The position numbers and the translations under genes were made by a program. Under the pieces are notes generated by a model. It was given only the letters and a program-made list of their open reading frames with translations, was not told the origin of the DNA and searched no databases. From assembly GCA_017645765.1 (NCBI GenBank), contig JAGCNV010000109.1, positions 1-39,816 on the forward strand: a DNA stretch of 39,816 bases, in the 5' to 3' direction. The first letter of the stretch is position 1, and every line of letters begins with the position of its first letter. Source of the stretch: a bacterium. Its GTDB lineage: Bacteria; UBP6; UBA1177. Below are positions 17,434-26,234 of this stretch, piece after piece.

Positions 17434-17654
17434 TCTGCCTCCTTTTTCTCTTTAATGCCGAATTTTTCGAGGATCTTTTCAAAGATGTTTTCATCGTATA
17501 AACCGATGCAGCTCATGCAGATATTTTTCCCTGCAGCTTTGACAAGATCGGTCTCTTTTGTCCCGTATTCATCGATTTCGGCGGTAAAAGTACGGGCGAT
17601 GAAAAGTGCCGAAACAATGAGAATTATGAGAACAGCGAGGATTCTTTTTTTCAT
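17430..17654 (-). CDS. Small membrane-anchored CxxC protein
   Basis: A 74-residue protein I cannot assign to a family. Residues 5-22 are a hydrophobic signal anchor. The rest is soluble, charged and includes CMSCIGLYDENIFEKILEKFG, a CxxC that could bind metal or act as a redox pair. It overlaps the upstream activator and the downstream NapH-like gene by 4 nt each, so it should be made with them. A role as a small electron-transfer or assembly partner of the membrane ferredoxin is inference. Confidence 0.75.
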   Translation of the reverse strand: MKKRILAVLIILIVSALFIARTFTAEIDEYGTKETDLVKAAGKNICMSCIGLYDENIFEKILEKFGIKEKKEAE

Positions 17655-18439
17655 TTTTTCTCCGTTTCCTTCATTGCAAAGAGCGCAGCGCCGAGAGCGC
17701 CCATAAGTTGTGAAAATTTATCAGTTTTTATTTCGTTTCCGAAAAGTTTTTCGAGGTGGAATCTCACCGGTTTCAGCCTTGAGACACCGCCTGACATGAA
17801 AAAAGGTGCTTCGGGGCGTGTTTTGCGTGCCATGAAAAATGTGTTTGCTGCGACCATTCTTGCAAGTGAAGAGGCGATGACTTCCTGCGGAACATCGCGT
17901 GAAACCATTGAAATTACTTCGCTTTCAGCAAAAACCGTGCAGGTAGAATTGATTTTTACAGGTTCCACTTCTGAAATGTCGAGATTTGCGAATTCTTCAA
18001 TCGAAAAACCGATCCGCTCCATCATGACTTCCAGGAATCTTCCGGTTCCGGCAGCGCAGCGGTCATTCATCGCAAAATCTTTGATTCTTCCGTAATTATC
18101 GATAGTTATAACTTTGCTGTCCTGCCCGCCGATATCGATTATGGTTTTGATTTCAGGGTGCGCGTGAAGAACGCCGAGATAATGGCATGTGATCTCGGTC
18201 GCCGAAAAATCGGTCATCGTTTTAGTGCTTTCCCTGCCGTAGCCTGTGACTGCCGAAGCCGTAATATTTTTAAGATTTTCCGGTATCAGTTCAATCAGCC
18301 TGGCGTAAGTTTTGGCCGCGGATGCGACAGTTTTTATGATTTCAGAAAAAATTATCTCTTTTTTGTTGTTGATAAGAACGATTTTGCCTGTTCTCGATCC
18401 GATATCGATTCCGCAGAAAATTTTGTCTGAACTTTCCAT
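17651..18439 (-). CDS. BcrA/HgdC-type ATPase, dehydratase or reductase activator
   Basis: A 262-residue ASKHA-fold ATPase of the CoA-substrate-specific enzyme activase family. Seen: the phosphate-binding start GIDIGSRTGKIVL, TIIDIGGQDSKVI, the cluster Cys in CAAGTGRFLEVM, and a second Cys in STCTVFAESEVISM. Dimers hold one 4Fe-4S cluster and use ATP to drive a low-potential electron into a partner such as 2-hydroxyacyl-CoA dehydratase or benzoyl-CoA reductase. No partner gene lies nearby. The ATG at 18439 is chosen because GGAGGG sits 4 nt upstream; a longer reading from a TTG at 18460 would place that site inside the gene. First gene of the operon. Confidence 0.9.
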   Translation of the reverse strand: MESSDKIFCGIDIGSRTGKIVLINNKKEIIFSEIIKTVASAAKTYARLIELIPENLKNITASAVTGYGRESTKTMTDFSATEITCHYLGVLHAHPEIKTIIDIGGQDSKVITIDNYGRIKDFAMNDRCAAGTGRFLEVMMERIGFSIEEFANLDISEVEPVKINSTCTVFAESEVISMVSRDVPQEVIASSLARMVAANTFFMARKTRPEAPFFMSGGVSRLKPVRFHLEKLFGNEIKTDKFSQLMGALGAALFAMKETEKK

Positions 18440-18487
18440 TTTCCCTCCAAAAACGAACAAATATACACAAAAAAATTAAAATAACAA

Positions 18488-18516
18488 TTGCAGAAAAGGC
18501 GTTCTTCTGATAAATT
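18488..18516 (+). promoter_or_regulatory. Possible aat promoter
   Basis: TTGCAG at 18488-18493 and TAAATT at 18511-18516 are 17 nt apart, in the gap between the divergent activator gene and aat. Each box matches the consensus at four of six positions. Confidence 0.4.
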
Positions 18517-18540
18517 GCGCCGTTTTTTGTGCGGGGATAA

Positions 18541-19236
18541 ATGATTTACTATCTTTCGAAAAGTTCAATCGGTTTTCCTCCTGTCGAGAATGCCGAGCCT
18601 GACGGTTTTCTGGCGATCGGCGGTGATCTGAGGCCGGAAAGGCTTCTTCTTGCCTACAAATCGGGGATTTTTCCGTGGTATTCGGAAGAAAGCAGAATTT
18701 CATATCAAGGAAGCAAGATCCTCTGGTGGTCGCCCGATCCGCGCTTTGTCCTTTTTCCCGAAAAACTTCATGTTTCGAAAAGCATGAAAAAAGTTCTCAA
18801 ATCGGGGGAATTCACGGTGACTATTAACACCGCTTTCCCGCAGGTCATAAGCCGCTGCCGCCACGAAGTCAGAGTTCATCAGGAAGGGACCTGGCTCACT
18901 GACGACATGGAAAAAGCTTACAACCGCCTTCACGTTCTGGGTTATGCAATTAGCGTCGAAAGCTGGCTTGCCGGCACGGATATCCTCGCCGGAGGGCTTT
19001 ACGGCGTGATGATAGGAAAGGCGTTTTTCGGAGAAAGCATGTTTTCGACTTATCCGAACGCATCGAAAGCCGCTTTCATCACTTTTGTGGGCAAACTTCG
19101 CGAGATCGGCTGCCCCGTAATCGACTGCCAGGTCGAAACCGAGCATCTGAAATCGCTCGGAGCCGAATTTATCCCGAGAAAAGAGTTCCTCAAAATAGTA
19201 GGCAGTGCGGCAGAGGCGGGGAAAGTGGATTTTTAG
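18541..19236 (+). CDS. aat: Leucyl/phenylalanyl-tRNA-protein transferase
   Basis: A 231-residue protein of normal Aat length. Motifs in order: FPPVENAEPDGFLAIGGDL, YKSGIFPWYSEE, WWSPDPRFVLFPEKLHVS, QEGTWLTDDMEKAYNRLH, GGLYGVMIGKAFFGESMFS with NASKAA, and CQVETEHLKSLGAEFIPR. The enzyme transfers Leu or Phe from tRNA to proteins with N-terminal Lys or Arg, creating N-degrons for ClpS-ClpA, both encoded about 4 kb upstream. A weak GGGG site precedes the ATG. Transcribed divergently from the activator operon. Confidence 0.96.
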   Translation: MIYYLSKSSIGFPPVENAEPDGFLAIGGDLRPERLLLAYKSGIFPWYSEESRISYQGSKILWWSPDPRFVLFPEKLHVSKSMKKVLKSGEFTVTINTAFPQVISRCRHEVRVHQEGTWLTDDMEKAYNRLHVLGYAISVESWLAGTDILAGGLYGVMIGKAFFGESMFSTYPNASKAAFITFVGKLREIGCPVIDCQVETEHLKSLGAEFIPRKEFLKIVGSAAEAGKVDF

Positions 19237-19321
19237 CCCTTAAAATTGATTTTTGTGAAATAAAATCGTCTTATTTAGTGTTGTTTACGCGGTTTTTTGG
19301 TCTGTTTCGCGTGAGGATGCT

Positions 19322-20170
19322 GTGAAAAAGCTGATTTTTGTTATAGTTTTTCTGAGTTTTTCAGTTTTTGCCGAAAGTTTTGCGCCTGAAATTCCAGGCG
19401 GCGATGTTTTTTTAGGCGATGAAATTGCCGTCAAAGTCAAAATCCAGCCCTCTGAAAACATTTCTGCGGTTTTCAGTGAAAAATTTGCCGATGCAAAAAT
19501 CAGAAAAGTCGAGGCAACGCCTGAAAAGGATGCGGTTCTGCTGAAGATCGTCGTTTTCAAAAGCGGTGAAATCGAAATCCCCGAAATAAATATCGTTTCG
19601 GGCGGCGTTTCGGGAACGGTCGAGCCTTTCAAAATCACAGTTCAGACGAGAACTGAAGAGAGCGACACGGAACTCCGCGGGCTAAGGGAAAATGCCGAGA
19701 TCCGCGAAAAAGACTACACTCTGCTTTATGTCGCAGCCGCTTTACTACTTGCCGCCGCGCTTGTTTTCGCGTTTATAAAACTCAAAAAGAAATTTGCGAA
19801 AAAGGCGGTAGAAAAAGTGCCTGTTGTCGTTCCGGCGGATGTCGCGAAAGACTTCATCAAAAAGGCCGAAGCAAAGAGAAAAGATGGCGATTTCGAGAGT
19901 TTTACAGACCTTGTCACGCTCGGGATAAAAACTTATATGTCTCTGAAAACACACAAGAATTATGTCGAAATGACAACTTTTGAAGTCAAACGCGCTTTAA
20001 AACGCGACCATATTTTTTCGGAAAATACAGACGAAATCCTTGCAATCCTCAACCTTGCCGACAGATACAAATTCGCCGACGAACCGCTTAAACCTGAAGA
20101 TTTCGATTCTCTGATCGACGGTTTCCGCACTTTTCTGAAGAAAAAGGAGGCGAACAATGTTTCCGCTTGA
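19322..20170 (+). CDS. Bat-cluster membrane protein (DUF4381/BatD-like)
   Basis: A 282-residue protein with a signal peptide (about residues 1-16), an extracytoplasmic beta-rich domain, one membrane helix at about 138-157 (LLYVAAALLLAAALVFAFI) followed by a basic stretch, and a helical cytoplasmic domain. This order and its place directly before batA match the small membrane proteins of MoxR-Bat operons, and the periplasmic part resembles a short BatD. The start is GTG at 19322. It overlaps batA by 14 nt. The function is unknown beyond association with the Bat complex. Confidence 0.7.
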   Translation: MKKLIFVIVFLSFSVFAESFAPEIPGGDVFLGDEIAVKVKIQPSENISAVFSEKFADAKIRKVEATPEKDAVLLKIVVFKSGEIEIPEINIVSGGVSGTVEPFKITVQTRTEESDTELRGLRENAEIREKDYTLLYVAAALLLAAALVFAFIKLKKKFAKKAVEKVPVVVPADVAKDFIKKAEAKRKDGDFESFTDLVTLGIKTYMSLKTHKNYVEMTTFEVKRALKRDHIFSENTDEILAILNLADRYKFADEPLKPEDFDSLIDGFRTFLKKKEANNVSA

Positions 20171-21143
20171 GCCTCTTTTTCTCCTTTTGTGGATCCCGCT
20201 CGTTCTTCTTGCGGTTTTGCTGATTAAATCAAAAACAACAAGAAATTCTGTCGCTTTCACCAATTTTAATTTTCTGCGCAGTAAAGCAAACGCAAAATAT
20301 TTTCTTCCGCAGTTTTTCGATTTTCTCGCACTCTTCATCCTTGTTTTAGCCCTTGCGAGACCTGTTACGCTTGAAAAAACGGTGACCCCGCCGGTTGAAG
20401 GAAAGGATATAATGATTGCGCTCGATGTTTCGGGTTCGATGGAAGCTCTTGATTTCCAGCCGAAGAACAGGATCACGGCGGCAAAAAATATAATCGAAGA
20501 ATTCGTCAAAGGGAGAAAAAGCGATAGGCTCGGTCTTGTTTTCTTCGCGAAAGAGAGTTTCCTTCAGGTTCCGCTTACGACTGATTATGATATTTTCAAC
20601 GAACTTCTTGCGAGAGTTACGACCGGAGTCATCGAAGACGGAACGGCTATTGGAAATGGTCTCGGACTTGCTCTGTCACGGTTGGAGAGCAGCAAAGCAA
20701 AAAGCAAAGTGATAATTCTTCTCACCGACGGCGACAACAATTCGGGCAACATAAGCCCAGAAACTGCGGCAAATCTCGCTGCCGAACAAGGAGTAAAAGT
20801 TTATTCGATCCTCATCGGAACGAACGGTTTGGTTCCTTTCCCGGCAGGCAAGGACTTTTTCGGGCGCGACACTTTCCAGAAAGTGCAGATGAAAGTAAAT
20901 CCTGAACTTCTGCGGAATATTTCGGATAAATCGGGCGGAAAGTTCTATCAGTCGATATCAACTGAAGAGCTTCAAAAAGCGTTCAAAGACATCGATGAGC
21001 TTGAGAAAAGCCCGATCCCGGCGAGAAAACTCAAAATCTACAACGAATACGCTCCCGATTTCATAATCCTTGCAATGATTTTCATTCTTCTTGCCAGGAT
21101 TTTCTCAATGATATTCAAAATTTATCCGGAGGTTGAAAGATGA
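20157..21143 (+). CDS. batA: BatA, von Willebrand A-domain membrane protein
   Basis: A 328-residue protein with two N-terminal membrane helices (about residues 5-25 and 55-75), a VWA domain opening with the metal-binding motif ALDVSGSME, and a C-terminal helix (FIILAMIFILLARIF). Bat proteins were named for aerotolerance in Bacteroides and are thought to form an envelope complex related to stress tolerance. AAGGAGG lies 6 nt before the ATG, inside the previous gene. The stop overlaps the batB start (ATGA). Confidence 0.9.
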   Translation: MFPLEPLFLLLWIPLVLLAVLLIKSKTTRNSVAFTNFNFLRSKANAKYFLPQFFDFLALFILVLALARPVTLEKTVTPPVEGKDIMIALDVSGSMEALDFQPKNRITAAKNIIEEFVKGRKSDRLGLVFFAKESFLQVPLTTDYDIFNELLARVTTGVIEDGTAIGNGLGLALSRLESSKAKSKVIILLTDGDNNSGNISPETAANLAAEQGVKVYSILIGTNGLVPFPAGKDFFGRDTFQKVQMKVNPELLRNISDKSGGKFYQSISTEELQKAFKDIDELEKSPIPARKLKIYNEYAPDFIILAMIFILLARIFSMIFKIYPEVER

Positions 21144-22123
21144 GGTTCTATGACTGGAAAATTCTTCTTTCTGCCGTCGTGTGGATCCCTCTTCTTGTTT
21201 TCTGGATCGTTTATTGCACCAAAAAACGCAATGATTTCAAAAAGTTCTTCGCAAAATCCCAATTAAAGAAAGCTGTTGTGGCAGGAAGTAAAAACCTTGT
21301 CTTGAAACGGATCCTTATGTTTACGGCTCTTTCGCTTTTCACTGTTGCGGCGGCGCGTCCGATGACGGGAGGAGAGGAGATAAACACAAACTCCACCGGT
21401 ATCGATATAGCCGTTGTTTTTGACGTGAGCCTCAGTATGTTCGCCGAGGACGAGAACGGACCGCGTTTTGAAAAAGGAAAAATGATGCTCATCGATGTTC
21501 TGAATTCGCTCGGAGGCGACCGCGTCGCGATAATTCCTTTTGCCGGAGCCGCTTTCCTGCAGCTGCCGCTGACCGACGACTATGAAACGCTGCAGACTGT
21601 CGTTTCGGTGCTTGAACCGGGAATGATCGAACGTCAGGGGACCGCACTCGGAACGGCGATGGAACTTGCCGCCGACACTTTGAAGTCTTCTCCCGAAACT
21701 TCTGACAAAATGATAATCATAATTTCTGACGGCGAAGATCCCTCTCTTGATTTCGGGAAAATGAAGGATTTGGTCGAAAAAGAGCATATCCATCTGGCAT
21801 TGCTTCCGCTCGGAACCGAAGACGGGGCACCGGTGAAGATTGGTAACAGCTATCTGAAAGACAAAAGAAATCAGACAGTTATCTCAAAAATAGACAAAGG
21901 TTTCTTCGACAAGTGCATCTCGGTTTTGGGTGCAGTCGAAATCAAAAAAGGGGACACTCTGAGCTCTTACATCAAAAATTTCAAAAAGAGTTCGCGCGGC
22001 GAAAGCAGGATCGTTAACATCTACAAGGAACGGTTCCAGATCCCGCTTCTTTTCGGAATAATCGTATTTTTTGTCTACTATCTTCTCTCTTTTGCGGGAC
22101 GTGAAGGCAAACATGAAAAATAG
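21140..22123 (+). CDS. batB: BatB, von Willebrand A-domain membrane protein
   Basis: A 327-residue paralogue of BatA with the same plan: two N-terminal helices, the VWA metal motif VFDVSLSMFAED, IIIISDGEDPS later in the domain, and a C-terminal helix (IPLLFGIIVFFVYYLLSF). BatA and BatB are normally adjacent and probably form a pair. Its ATG overlaps batA by 4 nt, and its 3' end overlaps batC by 11 nt. Confidence 0.9.
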   Translation: MRFYDWKILLSAVVWIPLLVFWIVYCTKKRNDFKKFFAKSQLKKAVVAGSKNLVLKRILMFTALSLFTVAAARPMTGGEEINTNSTGIDIAVVFDVSLSMFAEDENGPRFEKGKMMLIDVLNSLGGDRVAIIPFAGAAFLQLPLTDDYETLQTVVSVLEPGMIERQGTALGTAMELAADTLKSSPETSDKMIIIISDGEDPSLDFGKMKDLVEKEHIHLALLPLGTEDGAPVKIGNSYLKDKRNQTVISKIDKGFFDKCISVLGAVEIKKGDTLSSYIKNFKKSSRGESRIVNIYKERFQIPLLFGIIVFFVYYLLSFAGREGKHEK

Positions 22124-22991
22124 ATTCTCAATTCTCTTGATTTTTGTGTTTATGCCATTGTTTTTACAGGCATTTTCTCTTTTTGAAAAAGAGGCTCCTG
22201 AAAGCCGAGAAGGGAGAAAAAAATATGCTGTAGGCGAGATGGCGGAAGCCGAAAATGAGTTCGATAAGGCTGCAAAACGGCTTGAAAACAACGCTGAAGC
22301 ATATTACGATCTTGGAAACGCGCTGCAGAGCCAGCAGAAATTCGAAGAGGCTTTGAACGCATACCAGAAGTCGCTTGAAACGGGAAAAACGACTGAAAAT
22401 CTCCGCTCTAAAATATTCCACAACATGGGAAACTCCTTTGCCGGACTCGGAAAGTATCAGGATGCCGAAAAATTCTACATGAAGTCGCTCGAAGAGGAAC
22501 CGAGCAAAGAATCTGCCGAAAATCTTGAAATTGTGCGCAGAATAATCGAGCAGCAGCAAGAGCAGGAAGAACAGCAGAAACAGCAGCAGGAAAAGCAGGA
22601 CAAACAGGAAAATCAGGATCAGCAGGATCAAGAGAATCAGGAGCAGAATCAGGAAGAAAAGGAAAAACAGGACGAAAAAGAACAGAATGAAAATCCTGAT
22701 GATGAGCAAAAAGATGAACAAAATCAAGAGTCTGCTGAACAAAATGATGAAAACAACGAAGGCAATGACGACGAGCAGAATTCCGGCATGAACGACGAAG
22801 ACAGCGAAACTCAGGACGAGGAAAACCAGAGCTCAGCTGCAGAAGCCGAAGAACAGGATGACGAGCAGCAAAGCGAAGACAAACCAAAAGAAAGCTCCGT
22901 TCTGAAGCAGTTCAAACAGCGGAAAAATTTGCAAATATCTCCTTTCATGCTAAAGAAGGAGCAAAAGTCGGATAGTGATCAGACTTGGTGA
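22113..22991 (+). CDS. batC: BatC, TPR protein with a long low-complexity acidic region
   Basis: A 292-residue protein. A signal peptide or anchor (MKNRFSILLIFVFMPLFLQA) is followed by TPR repeats at about residues 45-145 (EAYYDLGNALQSQQKFEEAL). A long stretch rich in Gln, Glu, Asp and Asn spans about residues 150-265, and the C-terminus is basic (LKQFKQRKNLQISPFML). TPR proteins with Gln-rich tails are typical BatC members. The ATG at 22113, inside the batB end, is preferred to an upstream in-frame TTG because it has a GAAGG site and begins a clean signal sequence. Confidence 0.85.
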   Translation: MKNRFSILLIFVFMPLFLQAFSLFEKEAPESREGRKKYAVGEMAEAENEFDKAAKRLENNAEAYYDLGNALQSQQKFEEALNAYQKSLETGKTTENLRSKIFHNMGNSFAGLGKYQDAEKFYMKSLEEEPSKESAENLEIVRRIIEQQQEQEEQQKQQQEKQDKQENQDQQDQENQEQNQEEKEKQDEKEQNENPDDEQKDEQNQESAEQNDENNEGNDDEQNSGMNDEDSETQDEENQSSAAEAEEQDDEQQSEDKPKESSVLKQFKQRKNLQISPFMLKKEQKSDSDQTW

Positions 22992-23005
22992 TTTTTGAGG
23001 GAAAA

Positions 23006-24772
23006 TTGAGTGATTTTATTATAAAAAAACTGGTTTTTGCGGCACTTGTTCTCTTGCCGTTTTTCGCTTTTTCGCAGACTATAACTCTTTCTGCCGACAG
23101 CGAAATCGTTCAGACAGACGCTCTTTTCGGATTTGTTCTCACGGCGGAAGGCTCGTTCGATTCGATCGAAGAACCCGATTTTGCCAATTTTACGGTAGAA
23201 AACCGCTCGCAGTCGCAGTCAAATTCGATAACCATAATCAATGGAAAGTTCGAGAAAAAAAGTTCGATCACTTATTCCTATGCTTTGAGAGCCAACAAAG
23301 CCGGTGTTTTCGAGATCGGCCCGGCCTCGCTCAAAGTGAAAGGCAAAACGATAAAGTCGAACAAAGTTACTATTACCGTAACAGGGCAGGGCGGAGGCAG
23401 TGCGCAGGCAAATTCAAATAGTGCTCAGAATGCGCCTCGAAACGAAGCAAAGCCCGACGATGCAACGAATGAAAATTACTACGAAAAACGTGCGAACTCG
23501 CTAATGTCACCTTTAAGTGAATGGGAAAAGAAAACGCCTGATTATTTTATCCGGACAGTCATAAATCCCGCGAACGATCTTTATGCAGGCGAGCCGCTGA
23601 ATGTCAGTTACTATCTTTTTGTAAAACCAAATTCGATAAGCGACGTCAATTTCTACAAACTTCCCGTTTTCGAGAACTGCTGGAAGGACGAAAAAGCGGA
23701 AACACGGCTTAATTTTAAGAGAATAAGCATTGACGGCAAGGTTTATGACTATGCGCCGATAAAAACCTACATTCTGATTCCTGACGGAACAACCGATACG
23801 ATAGAAGGAACTCAGATGATAATGGATGTCATCACAGGCTCTTTTTTCTCGACAAGAAAAGCGACGATTTCATCTGTCGGCGTGAAAGTTCCACTTAAGC
23901 CTATGCCTGAAAAAGAGATGCATAAAAACGGTGTCTTCGGTGATTTTGCTGTTTCAGTAGATAAGAAAAATCTTACGCTCGATAAAGACAATATGCTGGA
24001 AACACTGACTTTTTCTATCAGAGGATGCGGAAACTTCCAGGATGCGGAAATAGCGCTTGAAAGCAATCCTAATCTCAAAATATTCTCACCCGAAATAACC
24101 TCTTCAGTTTCGGTGACTCCGAAAGGTTATTGCGGAACAAAAACCTACAAGTTTATGGTCAAAGGTCTGAAAAAAGGGGAAACTTCGATAAAAGTGAAAG
24201 CATTCGAGTTCTTCAGCCGCGAAAACGGCTGGCGAGATCCCGGTCTTTCCGAAATAAGAGTGAATGTAAAAGAAACTTCAGGCGCAGAGGATGTTCGGGA
24301 AGAGGAAAGGGAAGCAGTTTCCTTCGAGCTTCTGAAGGAACTTCCGGCAAATGTCAAAAAGTATGAGATCAGCCCGCTCACCGAAAAAACATGGTTCAGA
24401 ATTTTTATTGTAATTCCGTTCCTGATGGTTTTTGTCTCGTTTTTCATCTGGGTCATGAAAAATATCAGTGCAAAACATGCCGCTTCCAATGGTGCAAAAA
24501 TGGGAAAATGGAGGGAAAAAATCAATAAATCCAATGATTGCACTGAGCTGCTTAATAATTTTTACGACGCTCTCGAAGAACTTTACAACATAAGACTAAA
24601 AGGTGAACGTATCAATGCAATGAAGCAGAAATACAATGGTAAAATTGATGAAATAACCGATTTTATTAGAAAAATAGAGCAACTTTCATACTCGGGAACG
24701 TCTGGAATCGATATTTCGTCTTTAAAAGATGAAGCTGTAAAACTGCTTGATCCGAGAGGTCTGAAAAAATGA
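23006..24772 (+). CDS. batD: BatD, oxygen-tolerance family protein
   Basis: About 588 residues. A signal peptide (LVFAALVLLPFFAFS) is followed by several immunoglobulin-like beta domains (about residues 20-430) and one membrane helix near residues 460-485 (FRIFIVIPFLMVFVSFFIW), with a helical cytoplasmic end. This is the BatD plan. The start is uncertain: a TTG at 23006 sits just after GAGGG, while in-frame TTG and GTG codons at 22985 and 22988 lie within the batC end and lack a site. The gene ends in an ATGA overlap with batE. Confidence 0.85.
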   Translation: MSDFIIKKLVFAALVLLPFFAFSQTITLSADSEIVQTDALFGFVLTAEGSFDSIEEPDFANFTVENRSQSQSNSITIINGKFEKKSSITYSYALRANKAGVFEIGPASLKVKGKTIKSNKVTITVTGQGGGSAQANSNSAQNAPRNEAKPDDATNENYYEKRANSLMSPLSEWEKKTPDYFIRTVINPANDLYAGEPLNVSYYLFVKPNSISDVNFYKLPVFENCWKDEKAETRLNFKRISIDGKVYDYAPIKTYILIPDGTTDTIEGTQMIMDVITGSFFSTRKATISSVGVKVPLKPMPEKEMHKNGVFGDFAVSVDKKNLTLDKDNMLETLTFSIRGCGNFQDAEIALESNPNLKIFSPEITSSVSVTPKGYCGTKTYKFMVKGLKKGETSIKVKAFEFFSRENGWRDPGLSEIRVNVKETSGAEDVREEEREAVSFELLKELPANVKKYEISPLTEKTWFRIFIVIPFLMVFVSFFIWVMKNISAKHAASNGAKMGKWREKINKSNDCTELLNNFYDALEELYNIRLKGERINAMKQKYNGKIDEITDFIRKIEQLSYSGTSGIDISSLKDEAVKLLDPRGLKK

Positions 24773-25476
24773 TGAAAAAAATCATATTCTTTTGTCTGTT
24801 AGTTTTTTCGTCGCTTCTTTTTGCCGAAGACGGATTTTCGCTTTACATAAAAAATGATTATACCGGCGCATACAACGCTTTTTACTCGAAATTTGCCGAA
24901 AACAGCAACGATCCGCTTTATTCATATAATCTCGGAGTAACATCAGAAGCTTTGGGCAGAAAAGGTGAGGCTCTTTATTTTTACTTGCAGGCTCTCCAGA
25001 ATGCACCGGATTTTGCCGAAGCAAAAAACAATCTGGACATAGTTGTCTCAGACCTTGGAATCGCCGTTCCGAAAATGCTGACAACTCCTGTTTTTGCGGC
25101 AGACGGATTGCTTATACTCTTTTTTGTTTCGCTTTACGCATTTGCTGTTCTCATTGTTCTGATATGCTTCAAAAGCGACTGGCGGCTTAAAATCATGCTT
25201 CTGCCCGTTTTTCTGGTCATGTGCGTCAGCGCGACGCTATACTATATGAATTACAACGAAAATCTTAAAGAAAACTGGGCAGTTGCTGTAAAAGGAGAAA
25301 TCCTCAGAAGCGGTCCCGACTCATCACTCAAGGAAATAGGAAAAATCAAGGAAGGTGAGATTGTAAATGTCGTTTCATCAAGCGGCCAGTGGTATAAAAT
25401 CAAAGGTTTTCAGGACAATGTCGAAGGATGGGTCGAACTAAGCTCGATCCGCGCAGTCAAGAGAGGAACTTTATGA
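24769..25476 (+). CDS. batE: BatE, TPR and SH3 membrane protein
   Basis: A 235-residue protein with a signal peptide (to about residue 19), TPR repeats at about residues 20-90 (DPLYSYNLGVTSEALGRKGEALYFY), two membrane helices at about residues 112-155, and a C-terminal bacterial SH3 domain (VKGEILRSGPDSSLKEIGKIKEGE ... GWVELSSI). This combination is specific to BatE. It overlaps batD and the following bamD-like gene by 4 nt at each side. Confidence 0.9.
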   Translation: MMKKIIFFCLLVFSSLLFAEDGFSLYIKNDYTGAYNAFYSKFAENSNDPLYSYNLGVTSEALGRKGEALYFYLQALQNAPDFAEAKNNLDIVVSDLGIAVPKMLTTPVFAADGLLILFFVSLYAFAVLIVLICFKSDWRLKIMLLPVFLVMCVSATLYYMNYNENLKENWAVAVKGEILRSGPDSSLKEIGKIKEGEIVNVVSSSGQWYKIKGFQDNVEGWVELSSIRAVKRGTL

Positions 25477-26234
25477 TGAAAAAAATATCGTTTTTTATTG
25501 TTCTGGCGAATATTCTGCTTCTTTTTTCGTGCAGCAAGACTCCGGTAATACGAAGCACCGAATCTGACGCCGACAAAATCTATCAGGAAGGTTTGTTTTA
25601 TCTCGAAAAAGGTGATCTGACCAATGCAGAAAACCGCTTCATGAAAGTCATTTCAGATTTCAGCTACAGTAAATACGAGCCTTTCGCGACGGTTGCTCTC
25701 GGCAAAACATATTATCAAAAAGAAGAATATATGTCAGCAATTACCGTTTTTGAGACGTTTCTGAAGCGTCACCCGAACCACGAATTGGCGCCGGAGGCTC
25801 TTCTTTACAAGGCGCACAGTTATCTTGCACAAAAACCTTCTGACTTTTTCGTTCTGCCTAATCCTGCTGAACGTGACATCACTGTTGTCGAAAAATCTGT
25901 CGTGATCTATAGAGAGTATCTCGAAAAATATCCCGAAGACAAAAACAGATCTGAAGGTGAAAAAAAGCTGGAAGAGGCTGAAAGTATTCTCATTGAAAAG
26001 GATTTGAGAGTCGCCGAATTTTATGCGAAAAAGAAAAAATGCGCAGGGGTTTTTCTGAGACTTCAGCATATTGAAGGCAACTTTAAAGTTACGACTGACA
26101 AAAATCTGAAAAGGATAGAAGAACTTAATAAAAAATGTCCTCCGAAATCGAAAGAAGAATACTTCAAAATAGAAAACAACGAAGAAAAAACGGAAACTTC
26201 GGATGAAGAAACGGAAAACAAGAATGATGAATAA
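25473..26234 (+). CDS. bamD: BamD-like outer-membrane assembly lipoprotein
   Basis: A 253-residue lipoprotein (lipobox LLFSC-S, Cys about residue 19) with TPR-type repeats of the BamD/YfiO family: DADKIYQEGLFYLEKGDLTNAENRF, then PFATVALGKTYYQKEEYMSAITVF and RHPNHELAPEALLYKAHSY. The loop NPAERDITVVEKSVVIYREYLEKYP matches the conserved BamD region after the second repeat. BamD helps BamA fold outer-membrane beta-barrels. The tail is acidic (EEKTETSDEETENKNDE). The double ATG at 25473 is chosen over an upstream reading because GAGAGGA precedes it and a signal peptide begins there. A generic TPR lipoprotein is the alternative. Confidence 0.8.
   Translation: MMKKISFFIVLANILLLFSCSKTPVIRSTESDADKIYQEGLFYLEKGDLTNAENRFMKVISDFSYSKYEPFATVALGKTYYQKEEYMSAITVFETFLKRHPNHELAPEALLYKAHSYLAQKPSDFFVLPNPAERDITVVEKSVVIYREYLEKYPEDKNRSEGEKKLEEAESILIEKDLRVAEFYAKKKKCAGVFLRLQHIEGNFKVTTDKNLKRIEELNKKCPPKSKEEYFKIENNEEKTETSDEETENKNDE

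Noticed and set aside
22164-22742. 192-codon Leu/Phe-rich ORF opposite batC
   Set aside because: The leucine run is the complement of the Gln/Glu codons in the BatC low-complexity region.
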